DNA of 35,897 bases, taken from NCBI GenBank assembly GCA_017467305.1, contig JAFTSM010000012.1, positions 1 through 35,897 of the forward strand, in the 5' to 3' direction. This document shows, one piece after another, positions 23,761 through 32,073 of the stretch. The first letter of the stretch is position 1. The number at the start of each line of letters is the position of its first letter. The DNA is from Candidatus Gastranaerophilales bacterium. Its GTDB lineage: Bacteria; Cyanobacteriota; Vampirovibrionia; Gastranaerophilales; Gastranaerophilaceae. The notes under the pieces were generated by a model. That model was not told where the DNA came from and ran no database searches. It saw nothing but the letters and a program-made list of their open reading frames with translations. The translations under genes were made by a program, and so were the position numbers.

Positions 23761-24164
23761 AAAAACTATTAATAATATTATTGATACTTCCATTATTTTT
23801 GTTATGTGGTTTCTTTAAGAGAGAGCAGAAGCCTTATTTGGTTTTATCTTCAGGTAGCATAAATACTCAGCAGACACAAAGAATAGAACGTAATTTTGCT
23901 TCTGGACAAAGAATTAATTACGCACTAATTGCGCCTAGTGGGTTTAAAAAATATGGGGTAAGGCTTCAACTATCAAAACAGGATGATAAAACAACAAACT
24001 GGGGCTTTTCTATTGTTAAAACTCAAGATTTATATCTAATTAAAGGTGAAACATCATATAGAGACTATATTTATTTGAAAAACACAGGTAAATATATTCT
24101 TCAATTTTTTTATTTAAGCAATAAAGATTACCCATTTGCTCATATAGAATTTAGAGTCCAATAA
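23757..24164 (+). CDS. small exported protein, possible lipoprotein
   Basis: This 135-aa protein has a hydrophobic N-terminus, MKKLLIILLILPLFLLCGFF. The Cys17 might be a lipidation site, but Leu rather than Gly/Ala precedes it, so the lipobox is poor. The mature part is predicted to be beta-rich (YGVRLQLSKQDDKTTNWGF; YIYLKNTGKYILQFFYLSN). No family is recognised. The ATG overlaps the TPR stop codon and the stop abuts the YkgJ-family ATG, so it is the middle gene of a tight three-gene operon. Confidence 0.72.
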   Translation: MKKLLIILLILPLFLLCGFFKREQKPYLVLSSGSINTQQTQRIERNFASGQRINYALIAPSGFKKYGVRLQLSKQDDKTTNWGFSIVKTQDLYLIKGETSYRDYIYLKNTGKYILQFFYLSNKDYPFAHIEFRVQ

Positions 24165-24560
24165 ATGTTAAAATATCTAAAATTTATTATTCAATACTTT
24201 AGTTCAGCAAAATTTATAAAAAAGGGTAAATGCAACAAATGTGGTAATTGTTGTAGAAACATTCTTTTATATGTTGATGAAGCTCCAATAACAACATCAG
24301 AACAATTTGAAAAAGTAAAAGAATGGGAAAAACATTATCATAGTTTCTATATTTCTGGAAAGTCAGAAAATGGCTCTCTACTATTTACGTGTAAAGAATT
24401 AGATGAAAACAATAGGTGCAAGGTTTATTTCTTTAGAGGGCTTGGCTGTAGACAATATCCTAAAAAAGATACAAAATTTTTGATAAATGGAGGCAAACCA
24501 CTCGACGGATGTGGATATTACTACGAAGCAAATAAACCTTTTAAATCTTTCTTAAAATAA
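24165..24560 (+). CDS. YkgJ-family cysteine cluster protein
   Basis: This 131-aa protein carries the YkgJ/UPF0153 signature KCNKCGNCCR (Cys23, 26, 29, 30), with further cysteines at 76, 85, 95 and 116 in CKELDENNRCKVYFFRGLGC and DGCGYYY. This pattern is thought to bind zinc or an iron-sulfur cluster; no reaction is established for the family. The ATG starts directly after the preceding TAA with no ribosome site, so translation must be coupled. The protein is expected to be cytosolic, although its two upstream partners are exported. Confidence 0.87.
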   Translation: MLKYLKFIIQYFSSAKFIKKGKCNKCGNCCRNILLYVDEAPITTSEQFEKVKEWEKHYHSFYISGKSENGSLLFTCKELDENNRCKVYFFRGLGCRQYPKKDTKFLINGGKPLDGCGYYYEANKPFKSFLK

Positions 24561-24599
24561 TGCTTCTTTTTATGCTAGTATTAGCAAAAAGGATTAATT

Positions 24600-25277
24600 A
24601 TGAAAGGTATTATTTTCGATTTTAACGGAACATTATTTTTTGATTCACATATGCATTATGAAGCGTGGAGAATATATTCTAAACAATTAAGAGGCTACTC
24701 TTTTACAGATGATGAAATGCGTGAAAAAATGTTCGGAAGGACTAATGCAGATATTATAGAATATGCAATTGGGAAAAAGCCAACAGAAGAATTAGTTGAA
24801 AAACTAGCAAAAGAAAAAGAAGCAATGTACCGAGAAATGTGCCTAAAGGATAGAGAAAACTTTGTTTTATCTCCAGGCGCAGAAGATTTTTTGAACTATT
24901 TGAAAGAAAATAATATACCAATGACAATAGCAACAATGTCTGAATGGGATAATGTAGAGTTTTATATAAAGGAATTTAACCTAGCAAAATGGTTTGATTT
25001 AGATAAAATTGTATATTCTAACGGTAAAATTCCGGGAAAACCAGCCCCAGATATATATCAAATAGCAGCTAAAAATCTTAATTTATCACCTAAAGATTGT
25101 GTTGTTATTGAAGATGCAGTATCAGGAATTAACTCGGCACACGCAGCCGAAATAGGAAAAATCATAGCAATAGCATCTATTGAAGAAGATTCTTTATATT
25201 CAGCAATTCCTTGCGTAAGCCAGATAATACATCACTTTTCGGAAATTGACAAAAATATTTTTAATCCTATTTGTTAA
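24600..25277 (+). CDS. HAD-superfamily phosphatase, beta-phosphoglucomutase-like
   Basis: This 225-aa protein has a helical cap (about 16-85) inserted in a HAD core, the layout of the beta-phosphoglucomutase/phosphonatase-like group. Motif I reads IIFDFNGTLFFDS with Asp7 as nucleophile but Asn9 where the general acid/base Asp usually stands. Motif II is ATMSEW (111-116), Lys147 is in PGKPAPDIY, and motif IV is VVIEDAVSG (168-176). The DFNGTLF form recurs in a subgroup of such proteins, so the Asn may be natural. Substrate unknown; a sugar phosphate is likely. An AAAAGGA site precedes the ATG. Confidence 0.87.
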   Translation: MKGIIFDFNGTLFFDSHMHYEAWRIYSKQLRGYSFTDDEMREKMFGRTNADIIEYAIGKKPTEELVEKLAKEKEAMYREMCLKDRENFVLSPGAEDFLNYLKENNIPMTIATMSEWDNVEFYIKEFNLAKWFDLDKIVYSNGKIPGKPAPDIYQIAAKNLNLSPKDCVVIEDAVSGINSAHAAEIGKIIAIASIEEDSLYSAIPCVSQIIHHFSEIDKNIFNPIC

Positions 25278-25364
25278 GTTTTGTAACAGAATTAACCCAT
25301 CTGGGCAATTATGTATCTTGTATATACTTTATATATACATAGGTGCGAAAAATATAGAAAGTGA

Positions 25365-27212
25365 ATGTGTATGGGTTTATCAATTAATAACAATTATGAT
25401 TATTTAAAATTTTTACAAGCTATGCAAAGTGGCCAAATTTCTGCTGCTGATGTATTAAAAAATAAAGGTAATGAATCATTTTTAACTTTATCTAACGATA
25501 GCGATTCATTCGAATTTTCATCAAGCTTAGAAGAAATGATGGAAGAAATTTCTGCATATGAAAATGAATTGGGAATTAATGCTTCTGAAGAGAATGCTGA
25601 AATCCCAGAAGAGGTTATGGAATCATTTCAAGAAATTATCGCTGAAGAAATAGAAGAAGTTCAAGAAGAAATCGCAGCAGATGAAGCTACTGAAGCAAAT
25701 AAAGGTGCTGAAAATCCAGCTGCTACTGAAGAAGCTGAAGATGCTAAAGCAGCACAAGAAGTTGCTGAAGAAGCTGCAGAAGTTTCAGATACAGAAGCTG
25801 CTAGCGCTGCATCATCTACAGATGCTACAACTTTAGCTGATGGTGAAGAATCTTCTAAAATTAAAGAAGAAATTGAAGAATTAGAAGATAGCAAAGATAA
25901 AAACTATAAAGAAATGGAAAAAATCGAAGCTGAGATTGAAGATTTAACAGCTAGAGCAGAAGAAAATATTATGAAAGCAGCAGCTGCTCAAGAGAAAAAA
26001 GTAGAAGAACATGAAGAAGAAACTCAAAAAGCTGTTGAAGAAAACATCAATGCATACGTTGAAGCTAACAAAGAAGGCGGAAAAGGTATGACAAGATCAG
26101 AACTTCAAGGAAATATCAAAGGTGCTTTATCAAATGTTCCTGAAGTTGGCGATGCAGTATCTGCAGCAATCGCAGCAAACGATCAACTTACAGCAATCGA
26201 CTCTAAATTAGGTGACTTAAACGAATTAATCGCTGATACTCAAGATATCGAATCTAAAATTGATGCAAAAACTCAACAATATGATGCTTGTAAAAAAGCT
26301 GAAGAAACAGCAGCTGAAGAATCTAAATCTTGTGACCCAATTGGTTTTACAATGGGTGAAGGCGAAGACCAAGTAAAATATGACTTTATCGTAGATGATG
26401 GTGCATTTGACTCAACTAGCGACTTCTTAGGTGCTGAAGACCAATGGTCTGAAATGCAAGCACTAGATACAGATGGTGACCAAATCGTAACTGCAGCTGA
26501 ATTAGAAGCTGGTAACATAAAAGCAGTTAAAACAGATGCTGATGGCAATCAAGAAGTTGTATCAATTGCTGAAGAATTAGGCGAAGACTTCTCAATCGAT
26601 TTAGCTTCTTACCAAGAAGGTGGCTCTCACTCAGCAGTACAAACTGGTACAGACCACGATAACGATGGCACAGTTGACCAAGAATTATTAGGTACATTCT
26701 CTATGAACGTAAATGGTCAATCAGTTCAAGGTTATAATACATTAGATGATACTGAATGGTTAGAAGAAAACTATGGTTTATCAGCAGCATCAACTTCTGC
26801 AGAAGAAGCAACAGAAAATGCAAATGCATACTCTATGGAATTAACAACTCACGTAAACTTCTTCCAAACATATACTCAAAAAGTTGAAGACTTAAAAGAA
26901 CAATTAAAAGAAGCTTGGGTTGGCATTGGTCAAACTGAAGAAACATTAAGAGCATTAAACGGTGAAGCAGTTGAACAAGCTGATTCAGAAGCTAAAGAAG
27001 TAGATGAAACAAAAGCAGAAGAAGCAGTAGAAACTGAAACAACTGAAAAAGAAGAAACTTCAGAAGAAGTAGCAGAAAATGGAAATGCAGCAGCATCTGA
27101 AGAAGCAACTACAGTTACAAACAAAGAAGCTACAGATATTGAAGCAGTAACTCCAGAAGAATTAGAAGAAAAAGAATTAGAATTAGAAGAAAACTTCTTT
27201 ATGGCAGCATAA
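25365..27212 (+). CDS. large acidic Ala/Glu-rich protein with EF-hand loops
   Basis: This 615-aa protein is strongly acidic. It has an Ala/Glu-rich stretch (about 55-165), a long coiled coil (about 165-245), a central domain with two calcium-loop motifs, and another Glu-rich tail ending EENFFMAA. The first loop, DTDGDQIVTAAE (368-379), is a canonical EF-hand with Asp at 1, 3, 5 and Glu at 12. The second, DHDNDGTVDQEL (430-441), is dockerin- or thrombospondin-like. There is no signal peptide. A, T-rich but clean codon use suggests high expression. The ATG at 25365 is followed by a second in-frame ATG two codons later with equal merit. It may be a calcium-responsive secreted or surface scaffold, but no family is recognised. 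Confidence 0.75.
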   Translation: MCMGLSINNNYDYLKFLQAMQSGQISAADVLKNKGNESFLTLSNDSDSFEFSSSLEEMMEEISAYENELGINASEENAEIPEEVMESFQEIIAEEIEEVQEEIAADEATEANKGAENPAATEEAEDAKAAQEVAEEAAEVSDTEAASAASSTDATTLADGEESSKIKEEIEELEDSKDKNYKEMEKIEAEIEDLTARAEENIMKAAAAQEKKVEEHEEETQKAVEENINAYVEANKEGGKGMTRSELQGNIKGALSNVPEVGDAVSAAIAANDQLTAIDSKLGDLNELIADTQDIESKIDAKTQQYDACKKAEETAAEESKSCDPIGFTMGEGEDQVKYDFIVDDGAFDSTSDFLGAEDQWSEMQALDTDGDQIVTAAELEAGNIKAVKTDADGNQEVVSIAEELGEDFSIDLASYQEGGSHSAVQTGTDHDNDGTVDQELLGTFSMNVNGQSVQGYNTLDDTEWLEENYGLSAASTSAEEATENANAYSMELTTHVNFFQTYTQKVEDLKEQLKEAWVGIGQTEETLRALNGEAVEQADSEAKEVDETKAEEAVETETTEKEETSEEVAENGNAAASEEATTVTNKEATDIEAVTPEELEEKELELEENFFMAA

Positions 27213-27244
27213 TAAAATAAATTTTACACAAACCCCGAAACACA

Positions 27245-27276
27245 AAAATAACCCTCTATTAATAGAGGGTTATTTT
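27245..27276. terminator. bidirectional terminator
   Basis: AAAATAACCCTCTATT is followed directly by its complement (27245-27260 with 27261-27276), a perfect palindrome with A-tract and T-tract ends. It serves the acidic protein gene on the plus strand and the PfkB gene on the minus strand. Confidence 0.9.
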
Positions 27277-27285
27277 TATCAGAAA

Positions 27286-28329
27286 CTAAATTATATTAAC
27301 TTTAAATTCTGGATTTCTATTTAGCCTTTTTTCAACTTCTTCAAATGATATAAATCCACCTTGAGCACTAAAGTGTTCAACAACAGAAGCTGCAACTACT
27401 GAAGCATATTTTAGTGATTTTTCAACATCTCCTTCTGTTTTAATAAGAGAAGCAACAAAAGTAGAAGCAAAAGCATCACCAGCACCCAATGTACTAACTA
27501 CATTAGCTGGGAATTCCCCGCAGTGATAATATTTCTTTGAATCATAAGCATATGCACCATTTTTGCCGTCAGTAATAATTGTAATTCTTCCTTCGCCCAT
27601 ATTTAATTCATTAAGCATTTTTATAATATCTGGGTGAATTACTTCATCAGAGAATTTTTCTGTTTTAGTGTCTGGTCTTTCGTGAATACCTGTAAGCATT
27701 GTTGCTTCATCTTTGTTCAAAATTACAACTTCAGCTGTTTTTAAAATCTTGTATAAATACTCTTTACCTTGTTTTATACTACTAGAGCCCACATTGATAG
27801 CCAAATTTACATTATTTTCTTCTGCAAATTCAGCAACTTTATCTAATACTTTTGTAGAATTACCATTCAAAGGTGCTAAATATAACCATTTAGAATTTTT
27901 AATTGCTTCAAAATTAATATCTTTTTCAACTAGGTTTGCATTTGCACCTCTATGTGCAAGAACTGTTCTATCTCCTTGGAAGCTAATTAGAATAATAGAA
28001 AATCCAGTTTTATAATCTTTGCTTTTTACTACATTAGATAAATCTACTCCATAGTTTTCAAGGGTCGCAACAACTTTTTGTCCTTGAACTTCATCACCAA
28101 TTTTAACAATAGTTGAAGCATTTAATCCTAAAGTAGCAAAATTACTTGCTGCATTTACAGCACCACCGCCTGTTTGGAAATCAAAATTATCAATTTCAAT
28201 TTTTGCACCATAAGGATAAGCCATAAATTCTCTTTTTGTATCAGTAGTACAAACAGATAAAATATTAGCTGCATCTGTTTCTATAAACGCATCCAAAGTT
28301 GCACTACCCATTGTTATAACATCAAACAT
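27286..28329 (-). CDS. PfkB-family carbohydrate kinase
   Basis: This 347-aa protein is a ribokinase-like kinase that phosphorylates a sugar or nucleoside with ATP. The first PfkB signature is TGGGAVNAASNFATLG (about 53-68) and the second, with the catalytic base, is STLGAGDAFASTFVASL (about 285-301). INVGSS and VVILNKDEATMLTG (about 205-225) are also typical. It is slightly longer than ribokinases (about 310 aa) and starts MGSATLDAFIET. The substrate cannot be read from sequence; ribose, fructose or adenosine are possible. A ribosome site AAGGAA lies before the ATG. Confidence 0.9.
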   Translation of the reverse strand: MFDVITMGSATLDAFIETDAANILSVCTTDTKREFMAYPYGAKIEIDNFDFQTGGGAVNAASNFATLGLNASTIVKIGDEVQGQKVVATLENYGVDLSNVVKSKDYKTGFSIILISFQGDRTVLAHRGANANLVEKDINFEAIKNSKWLYLAPLNGNSTKVLDKVAEFAEENNVNLAINVGSSSIKQGKEYLYKILKTAEVVILNKDEATMLTGIHERPDTKTEKFSDEVIHPDIIKMLNELNMGEGRITIITDGKNGAYAYDSKKYYHCGEFPANVVSTLGAGDAFASTFVASLIKTEGDVEKSLKYASVVAASVVEHFSAQGGFISFEEVEKRLNRNPEFKVNII

Positions 28330-28371
28330 ACTTAATTCCTTTTTTATCTTTATTTTTCCTTAATTATACAA

Positions 28372-29274
28372 CTAATTTGCCCTTGGGTGAGCAATATTAT
28401 ATGATTGCTTCAATCTTTCTGTTGAAACGTGTGTGTAAATTTGTGTATTACTAATACTACTATGACCTAGTAGTTCTTGAACAATTCTTAAATCTGCCCC
28501 ATTTTCTAATAATTTAGTAGCAAAACTATGTCTAAAAACGTGTGGGGTAACGTGTTTTGGTAATTCAATCTTATCTACTACTTCTTTTATTGCTCTTCTT
28601 ACGCTTTGTGGTTGAAGTCTATATCCTGTTTTGTTTATAAAAACAGGAGAAACATCTGTTGTTTTTTCATCATTAAATATTAAATATCGAACAGTTTTTA
28701 TATATGTTTCTAAAAACTTTTTTGCACGCTCAGAAACAAGCACAATTCTTTCTTTTGCACCTTTTCCGTATACTTTTATTTCATTTTCATCCAGATTTAA
28801 ATGTTCAAAGTTTAAGCTACTTAATTCAGAAATACGCATTCCAGTAGCATAAAGTAACTCTAATATAGTTCTATTTCTATAACCGGCAGGTGAGTCAATT
28901 TTAATGCTAAGTAAAATTTTATCTATTTCATCCTCCGTTAAAAACGCTGGCAATGATTTACCTCGTTTGGGAGAATGAACACCCATTGCTGGATTTGTTT
29001 CAATTACTTTTTCTCTGTATAAAAATCTATAAAAAGTTCTTAAAGAAGCTATTTTTCTTGCTGTTGTTGTTTTTGAATATGTAAATTGTTGAATATACAT
29101 TAAATATTCACGAATAAGAGGATAAGTAACATCTAGAATACTTCTATCATCCAACCATACAAGAAAACTTAATACATCAGAAGTATAAGCTAGAACTGTA
29201 TGCTTTGAAAAATTACGTTCCACTTCAATATACAATTTAAATTCTTGTAAATATCGTTTTGAAATCTCATTCAT
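28372..29274 (-). CDS. tyrosine recombinase XerC/XerD
   Basis: This 300-aa protein has the catalytic set of tyrosine recombinases: Arg147 in ATGMRISEL, Lys171 in YGKGAKER, His245 and Arg248 in HVFRHSFAT, His271 in LGHSSISNTQIYTH and Tyr280. The SAM-like N-terminal core-binding domain spans about 5-95. Length and lack of extra domains fit XerC/XerD, which resolve chromosome dimers at dif before division. I prefer the ATG at 29274, giving the usual length; a longer frame adds 58 unrelated residues. Whether it is XerC, XerD or a single Xer cannot be told. No dif-like site was recognised in the window. It is not an obvious prophage integrase, being 13 kb from the phage genes. Confidence 0.88.
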   Translation of the reverse strand: MNEISKRYLQEFKLYIEVERNFSKHTVLAYTSDVLSFLVWLDDRSILDVTYPLIREYLMYIQQFTYSKTTTARKIASLRTFYRFLYREKVIETNPAMGVHSPKRGKSLPAFLTEDEIDKILLSIKIDSPAGYRNRTILELLYATGMRISELSSLNFEHLNLDENEIKVYGKGAKERIVLVSERAKKFLETYIKTVRYLIFNDEKTTDVSPVFINKTGYRLQPQSVRRAIKEVVDKIELPKHVTPHVFRHSFATKLLENGADLRIVQELLGHSSISNTQIYTHVSTERLKQSYNIAHPRAN

Positions 29275-29433
29275 TGTTCTAAAATTGTAAAAAATTTTAA
29301 TAAAAAAATCAACTAATGCGCTATTTTTAGCTATATTAAGAAATATTAAATTTGTTGAAAGCATGGCAAACGCTATGATTACATGGTTTTGGGATATTGG
29401 CTGTAGCCAACAATTTGTGTAGTGAACAATTTG

Positions 29434-29462
29434 TTGTACTATTAACAATATTTTATTATAAT
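29434..29462 (+). promoter_or_regulatory. candidate promoter of yggS-sepF
   Basis: TTGTAC (29434-29439), 17 bases, then a perfect TATAAT (29457-29462). Transcription would start near 29469, giving a leader of about 45 bases before the yggS ATG. The 239-bp gap also serves the divergent xer gene. Confidence 0.5.
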
Positions 29463-29513
29463 ATTTTTAGTGTTTGATTTGTTCTAAAAAGGGAGACATT
29501 TTAACAGTTTACA

Positions 29514-30173
29514 ATGGATAAAATTCTTGAAAATTTTGAGAAAATCAAAACACAAATCGCACCTTATACACCTACAATAGTTGCAGTAACTAAATATTTC
29601 GATGAAAACCAAGTCATTAAATATTACAATATGGGATTTAGGGATTTTGGAGAAAATAGAGTAAAAGATGCACTTGAAAAAATGGAAAAACTTCCAAATG
29701 AAATTTTGAACAACAGTCGTTTTCACTTGATTGGACATTTACAAACAAATAAAGTTAAACACGCTGTTGGCAAGTTCGATTTAATACACTCGGTAGATAC
29801 AATTAAACTTGCAAAGGCAATTTCAGAAGAAGCTAAAAAACAAGGTATTGTTCAAAAAATCTTATTGCAAATCAATAATGCAAAGGAAGAACAAAAAGCT
29901 GGTTTTTATCCAGAAAAAATCAATGAAGCATTTAAAGAAATAATGAATTTGGACTCAATCGAGATATGTGGCGTTATGAATATGGCACCAATTGATAGCT
30001 CTGATGAAAAATTGCACGAATTATTTAGTAATATCAAACAAATAAACGATGTTTTACAATCAGAATTCAGAGTAGAATTAAAACAAATATCAATGGGTAT
30101 GAGTAGGGACTTTAGAATAGCACTTGAAGAAGGTGCAACCATTATAAGACTAGGAAGAATACTATTTGAATAA
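29514..30173 (+). CDS. yggS: YggS/PLPBP pyridoxal phosphate homeostasis protein
   Basis: This 219-aa single-domain PLP-binding protein lacks enzymatic activity in known members and buffers pyridoxal 5'-phosphate. Lys27 in PTIVAVTKYF is the expected Schiff-base residue. FGENRVKDA (about 45-53), FHLIGHLQTNKVK (about 70-82), CGVMNM, LKQISMGMSRDFRIALEEG (about 185-203) and ATIIRLGRILF complete the family signature. It stands 18 bp upstream of sepF, a gene order also common in Cyanobacteria and Gram-positive bacteria, where the pair belongs to the division cluster. Confidence 0.95.
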   Translation: MDKILENFEKIKTQIAPYTPTIVAVTKYFDENQVIKYYNMGFRDFGENRVKDALEKMEKLPNEILNNSRFHLIGHLQTNKVKHAVGKFDLIHSVDTIKLAKAISEEAKKQGIVQKILLQINNAKEEQKAGFYPEKINEAFKEIMNLDSIEICGVMNMAPIDSSDEKLHELFSNIKQINDVLQSEFRVELKQISMGMSRDFRIALEEGATIIRLGRILFE

Positions 30174-30191
30174 TACTTAGGAGGAAGAAAA

Positions 30192-30668
30192 TTGGCAGTT
30201 GCAGACATTTCAAAAAAAATCATTGATTTTTTAACATCAGGTTTTGAGAACAGAGAAGACAGTATTTACGAAGAAATGATGGATGAATCTTGTGAATATC
30301 CTACAGAGGATAATGTGGCATTAAAACCATCATATTCAAACGAAACAAGACAAAAAGTTGTTCCAATTAACAACTTTAAAGGATATGAAGTAATGGTTTG
30401 CGAACCACGTTCATATGAAGATTCAATCTCAATCGTTAAACATTTAAAAGAAAGAAAAACTATTGTTTTAAATTTACATTTATTAGATAAAGAACAAGCT
30501 TTAAGAATTGTAGACTTCCTATGTGGTGCTACTCATGCATTAGAAGGTAGCCAACAAAAAATTGGTGAATCTGTATTTATATTCACTCCTAAGAATGTTT
30601 CGTTGTCTGCAGAAACACAAAAAAGCAAGTTATTCAGAGATGCTTTATGGAACCAACCAGAAGCATAA
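30192..30668 (+). CDS. sepF: cell division protein SepF
   Basis: This 158-aa protein tethers and aligns FtsZ filaments at the division site. An N-terminal amphipathic helix (ADISKKIIDFLTSGF) suits membrane binding. A disordered acidic linker follows, and the SepF domain spans about 62-145: VMVCEPRSYEDSISIVKHL, TIVLNLHLLDKEQALRIVDF and LCGATHALEGSQQKIGESVF. The start is TTG with a strong AGGAGGAA site 7 bases upstream. It closes the yggS-sepF unit and is followed by a strong terminator. Confidence 0.95.
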   Translation: MAVADISKKIIDFLTSGFENREDSIYEEMMDESCEYPTEDNVALKPSYSNETRQKVVPINNFKGYEVMVCEPRSYEDSISIVKHLKERKTIVLNLHLLDKEQALRIVDFLCGATHALEGSQQKIGESVFIFTPKNVSLSAETQKSKLFRDALWNQPEA

Positions 30669-30688
30669 GTTTTGGGGATTAGTTAAAG

Positions 30689-30719
30689 AAAGAGAACGAA
30701 ATAATCGTTCTCTTTTTTT
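30689..30719 (+). terminator. intrinsic terminator after sepF
   Basis: AAAGAGAACGA pairs with TCGTTCTCTTT (30689-30699 with 30705-30715) and is followed by Ts. Confidence 0.9.
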
Positions 30720-30784
30720 GTAGTGAAATAAAAATAAACTATCTGCTGTGTGGTGGAGTTTTTAAAGTAGAGTATAATATAAAA

Positions 30785-30823
30785 TGTCATACTGAGGAGC
30801 AAAGTGAGCTCAGTATCTAGCCA
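30785..30823. repeat. REP-like palindromic repeat in an intergenic gap
   Basis: TGTCATACTGAG-gagcaaagtgag-CTCAGTATCTAGCC: ATACTGAG (30789-30796) and CTCAGTAT (30809-30816) are perfect arms, flanked by the GTCAT...TCTAGCC ends of a widespread bacterial repeat type. The rest of the 30720-30952 gap is A/T-rich, with a lone TATAAT at about 30775, and shows no gene or RNA I can support. Confidence 0.6.
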
Positions 30824-30952
30824 ACTTTAATATTAGGCATAATACTGGAATAGATTGCAAAACTACGATTTACATCTTATTTTTTTAATCTTTCAAGATG
30901 ATAGTGAAAAGGTTGTTCTTATTTTAAATTTAATTGAGTATAAACAGATAAG

Positions 30953-32011
30953 CTATTTATTATCAATGACATATTCATCATAATTTAACTTTATATTCTT
31001 TTCAGAATCATCCAGCTTAACTTTATTTAAAATATTTGTTCTTTTTTTACGGTATAACATATCAATAAAAGCTTCTATACGAGTAACAAAACCAGCTTCA
31101 CCAGTATGTTCATCAATTGATAAATGAAGAATTGGTTTGTTCATTCTTCTAGAATATCTTGCTATTCTTTCAAGCATCATAGAATCTGGACCACAACCAA
31201 ATGCGTTAATTGTAATAATACCGTCAATCTTTCTATCTTGAATATAATGAGCTGCAGCGCCAGTAATTTCATATTCATTAGCCCAATATAATCTTGATTT
31301 CATAGAATTTAGACCTTCTTGCATTTGTTCAATAGTCAATTGGTCAGATGTATATGCTTTAACATCTAATTTTTCTAGTTTATCAAAAATTTTCATACTC
31401 ACACGTTCATCATACAAATTATAGCCGTGCGCAATTAACGCAATATTAATCGGATATGATTTTTGATTTTCAGCAATAACGACTTTATTTTCTAAAGCAT
31501 ATCTTAATGCTTTTTTATATGGAACACCGCTTCTAGACATAACGTGGTAATTATTATAAACTTTCCACGCAGCTTTAGAAGCTTTTTTTATTCTTTCCAT
31601 GTCTGTAATGCCAAAAGGTTTTACAGCTTCAGCTAAAAACTCATACAAACCTTGATTTTTTTCTGATTTATCAAGAGTAGTTTCTATTAACGTAAAATCA
31701 CGTTTAATAACATTTCTGATTAAATCAGGAAGACCTCTAATTTTTGAGCAATTATAAATTTTCGGTGCAATAGATTGGATTGAGGGAACAAATACTTTAT
31801 CAATACCTTTATCTAACAAATTTAAAACGTGCCCAACATATACTTTAACAGGTAAGCAAGTTTCTGGAACTACCAAAGAAGAACCTTCTGACATTGTTTG
31901 TTTTGTAGTTATATCAGAAAGAACTATCTCAATTCCTAAATCTGTAAAAAAGCCATACCAAAATGGATAGAAATTGTAGTATGATAGTGCTCTTGGTATT
32001 CCGATTTTCAT
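30953..32011 (-). CDS. 2-hydroxyacyl-CoA dehydratase/activase-related protein
   Basis: This 352-aa protein belongs to the group annotated as acyl-CoA dehydratase activase-related or 2-hydroxyglutaryl-CoA dehydratase D-component-like (DUF2229/HgdB-like). It has the typical start KIGIPRALSYYNFYPFWYGFF, a lone PETCLPVK (Cys52), IYNCSKI (Cys88) and the end motif NAFGCGPDSMMLERI (Cys273), which in relatives ligate an iron-sulfur cluster. HLSIDEHTGEAGFVTRIEAF follows. The usual BadF/HgdC-type ATPase activator is not in the window. The physiological substrate is unknown; the small size suggests a subunit or stand-alone regulator. AAAGGGA precedes ATG. Confidence 0.8.
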   Translation of the reverse strand: MKIGIPRALSYYNFYPFWYGFFTDLGIEIVLSDITTKQTMSEGSSLVVPETCLPVKVYVGHVLNLLDKGIDKVFVPSIQSIAPKIYNCSKIRGLPDLIRNVIKRDFTLIETTLDKSEKNQGLYEFLAEAVKPFGITDMERIKKASKAAWKVYNNYHVMSRSGVPYKKALRYALENKVVIAENQKSYPINIALIAHGYNLYDERVSMKIFDKLEKLDVKAYTSDQLTIEQMQEGLNSMKSRLYWANEYEITGAAAHYIQDRKIDGIITINAFGCGPDSMMLERIARYSRRMNKPILHLSIDEHTGEAGFVTRIEAFIDMLYRKKRTNILNKVKLDDSEKNIKLNYDEYVIDNK

Positions 32012-32073
32012 TTATATCCCTTTATATTGTTAATTAATTATTAATGTCTTGACTGAATTATAACACGAACAAA

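Noticed and set aside
25661-25894. Ser/Ala-rich antisense ORFs within the acidic protein gene (also 26273-26548 and 26930-27124)
   Set aside because: They are the complement of GAA/GCA-rich codons and have no ribosome sites.
29275-29448. 58-residue N-terminal extension of the Xer recombinase
   Set aside because: It would exceed the family length and its sequence looks like intergenic DNA with stop-poor hydrophobic residues.
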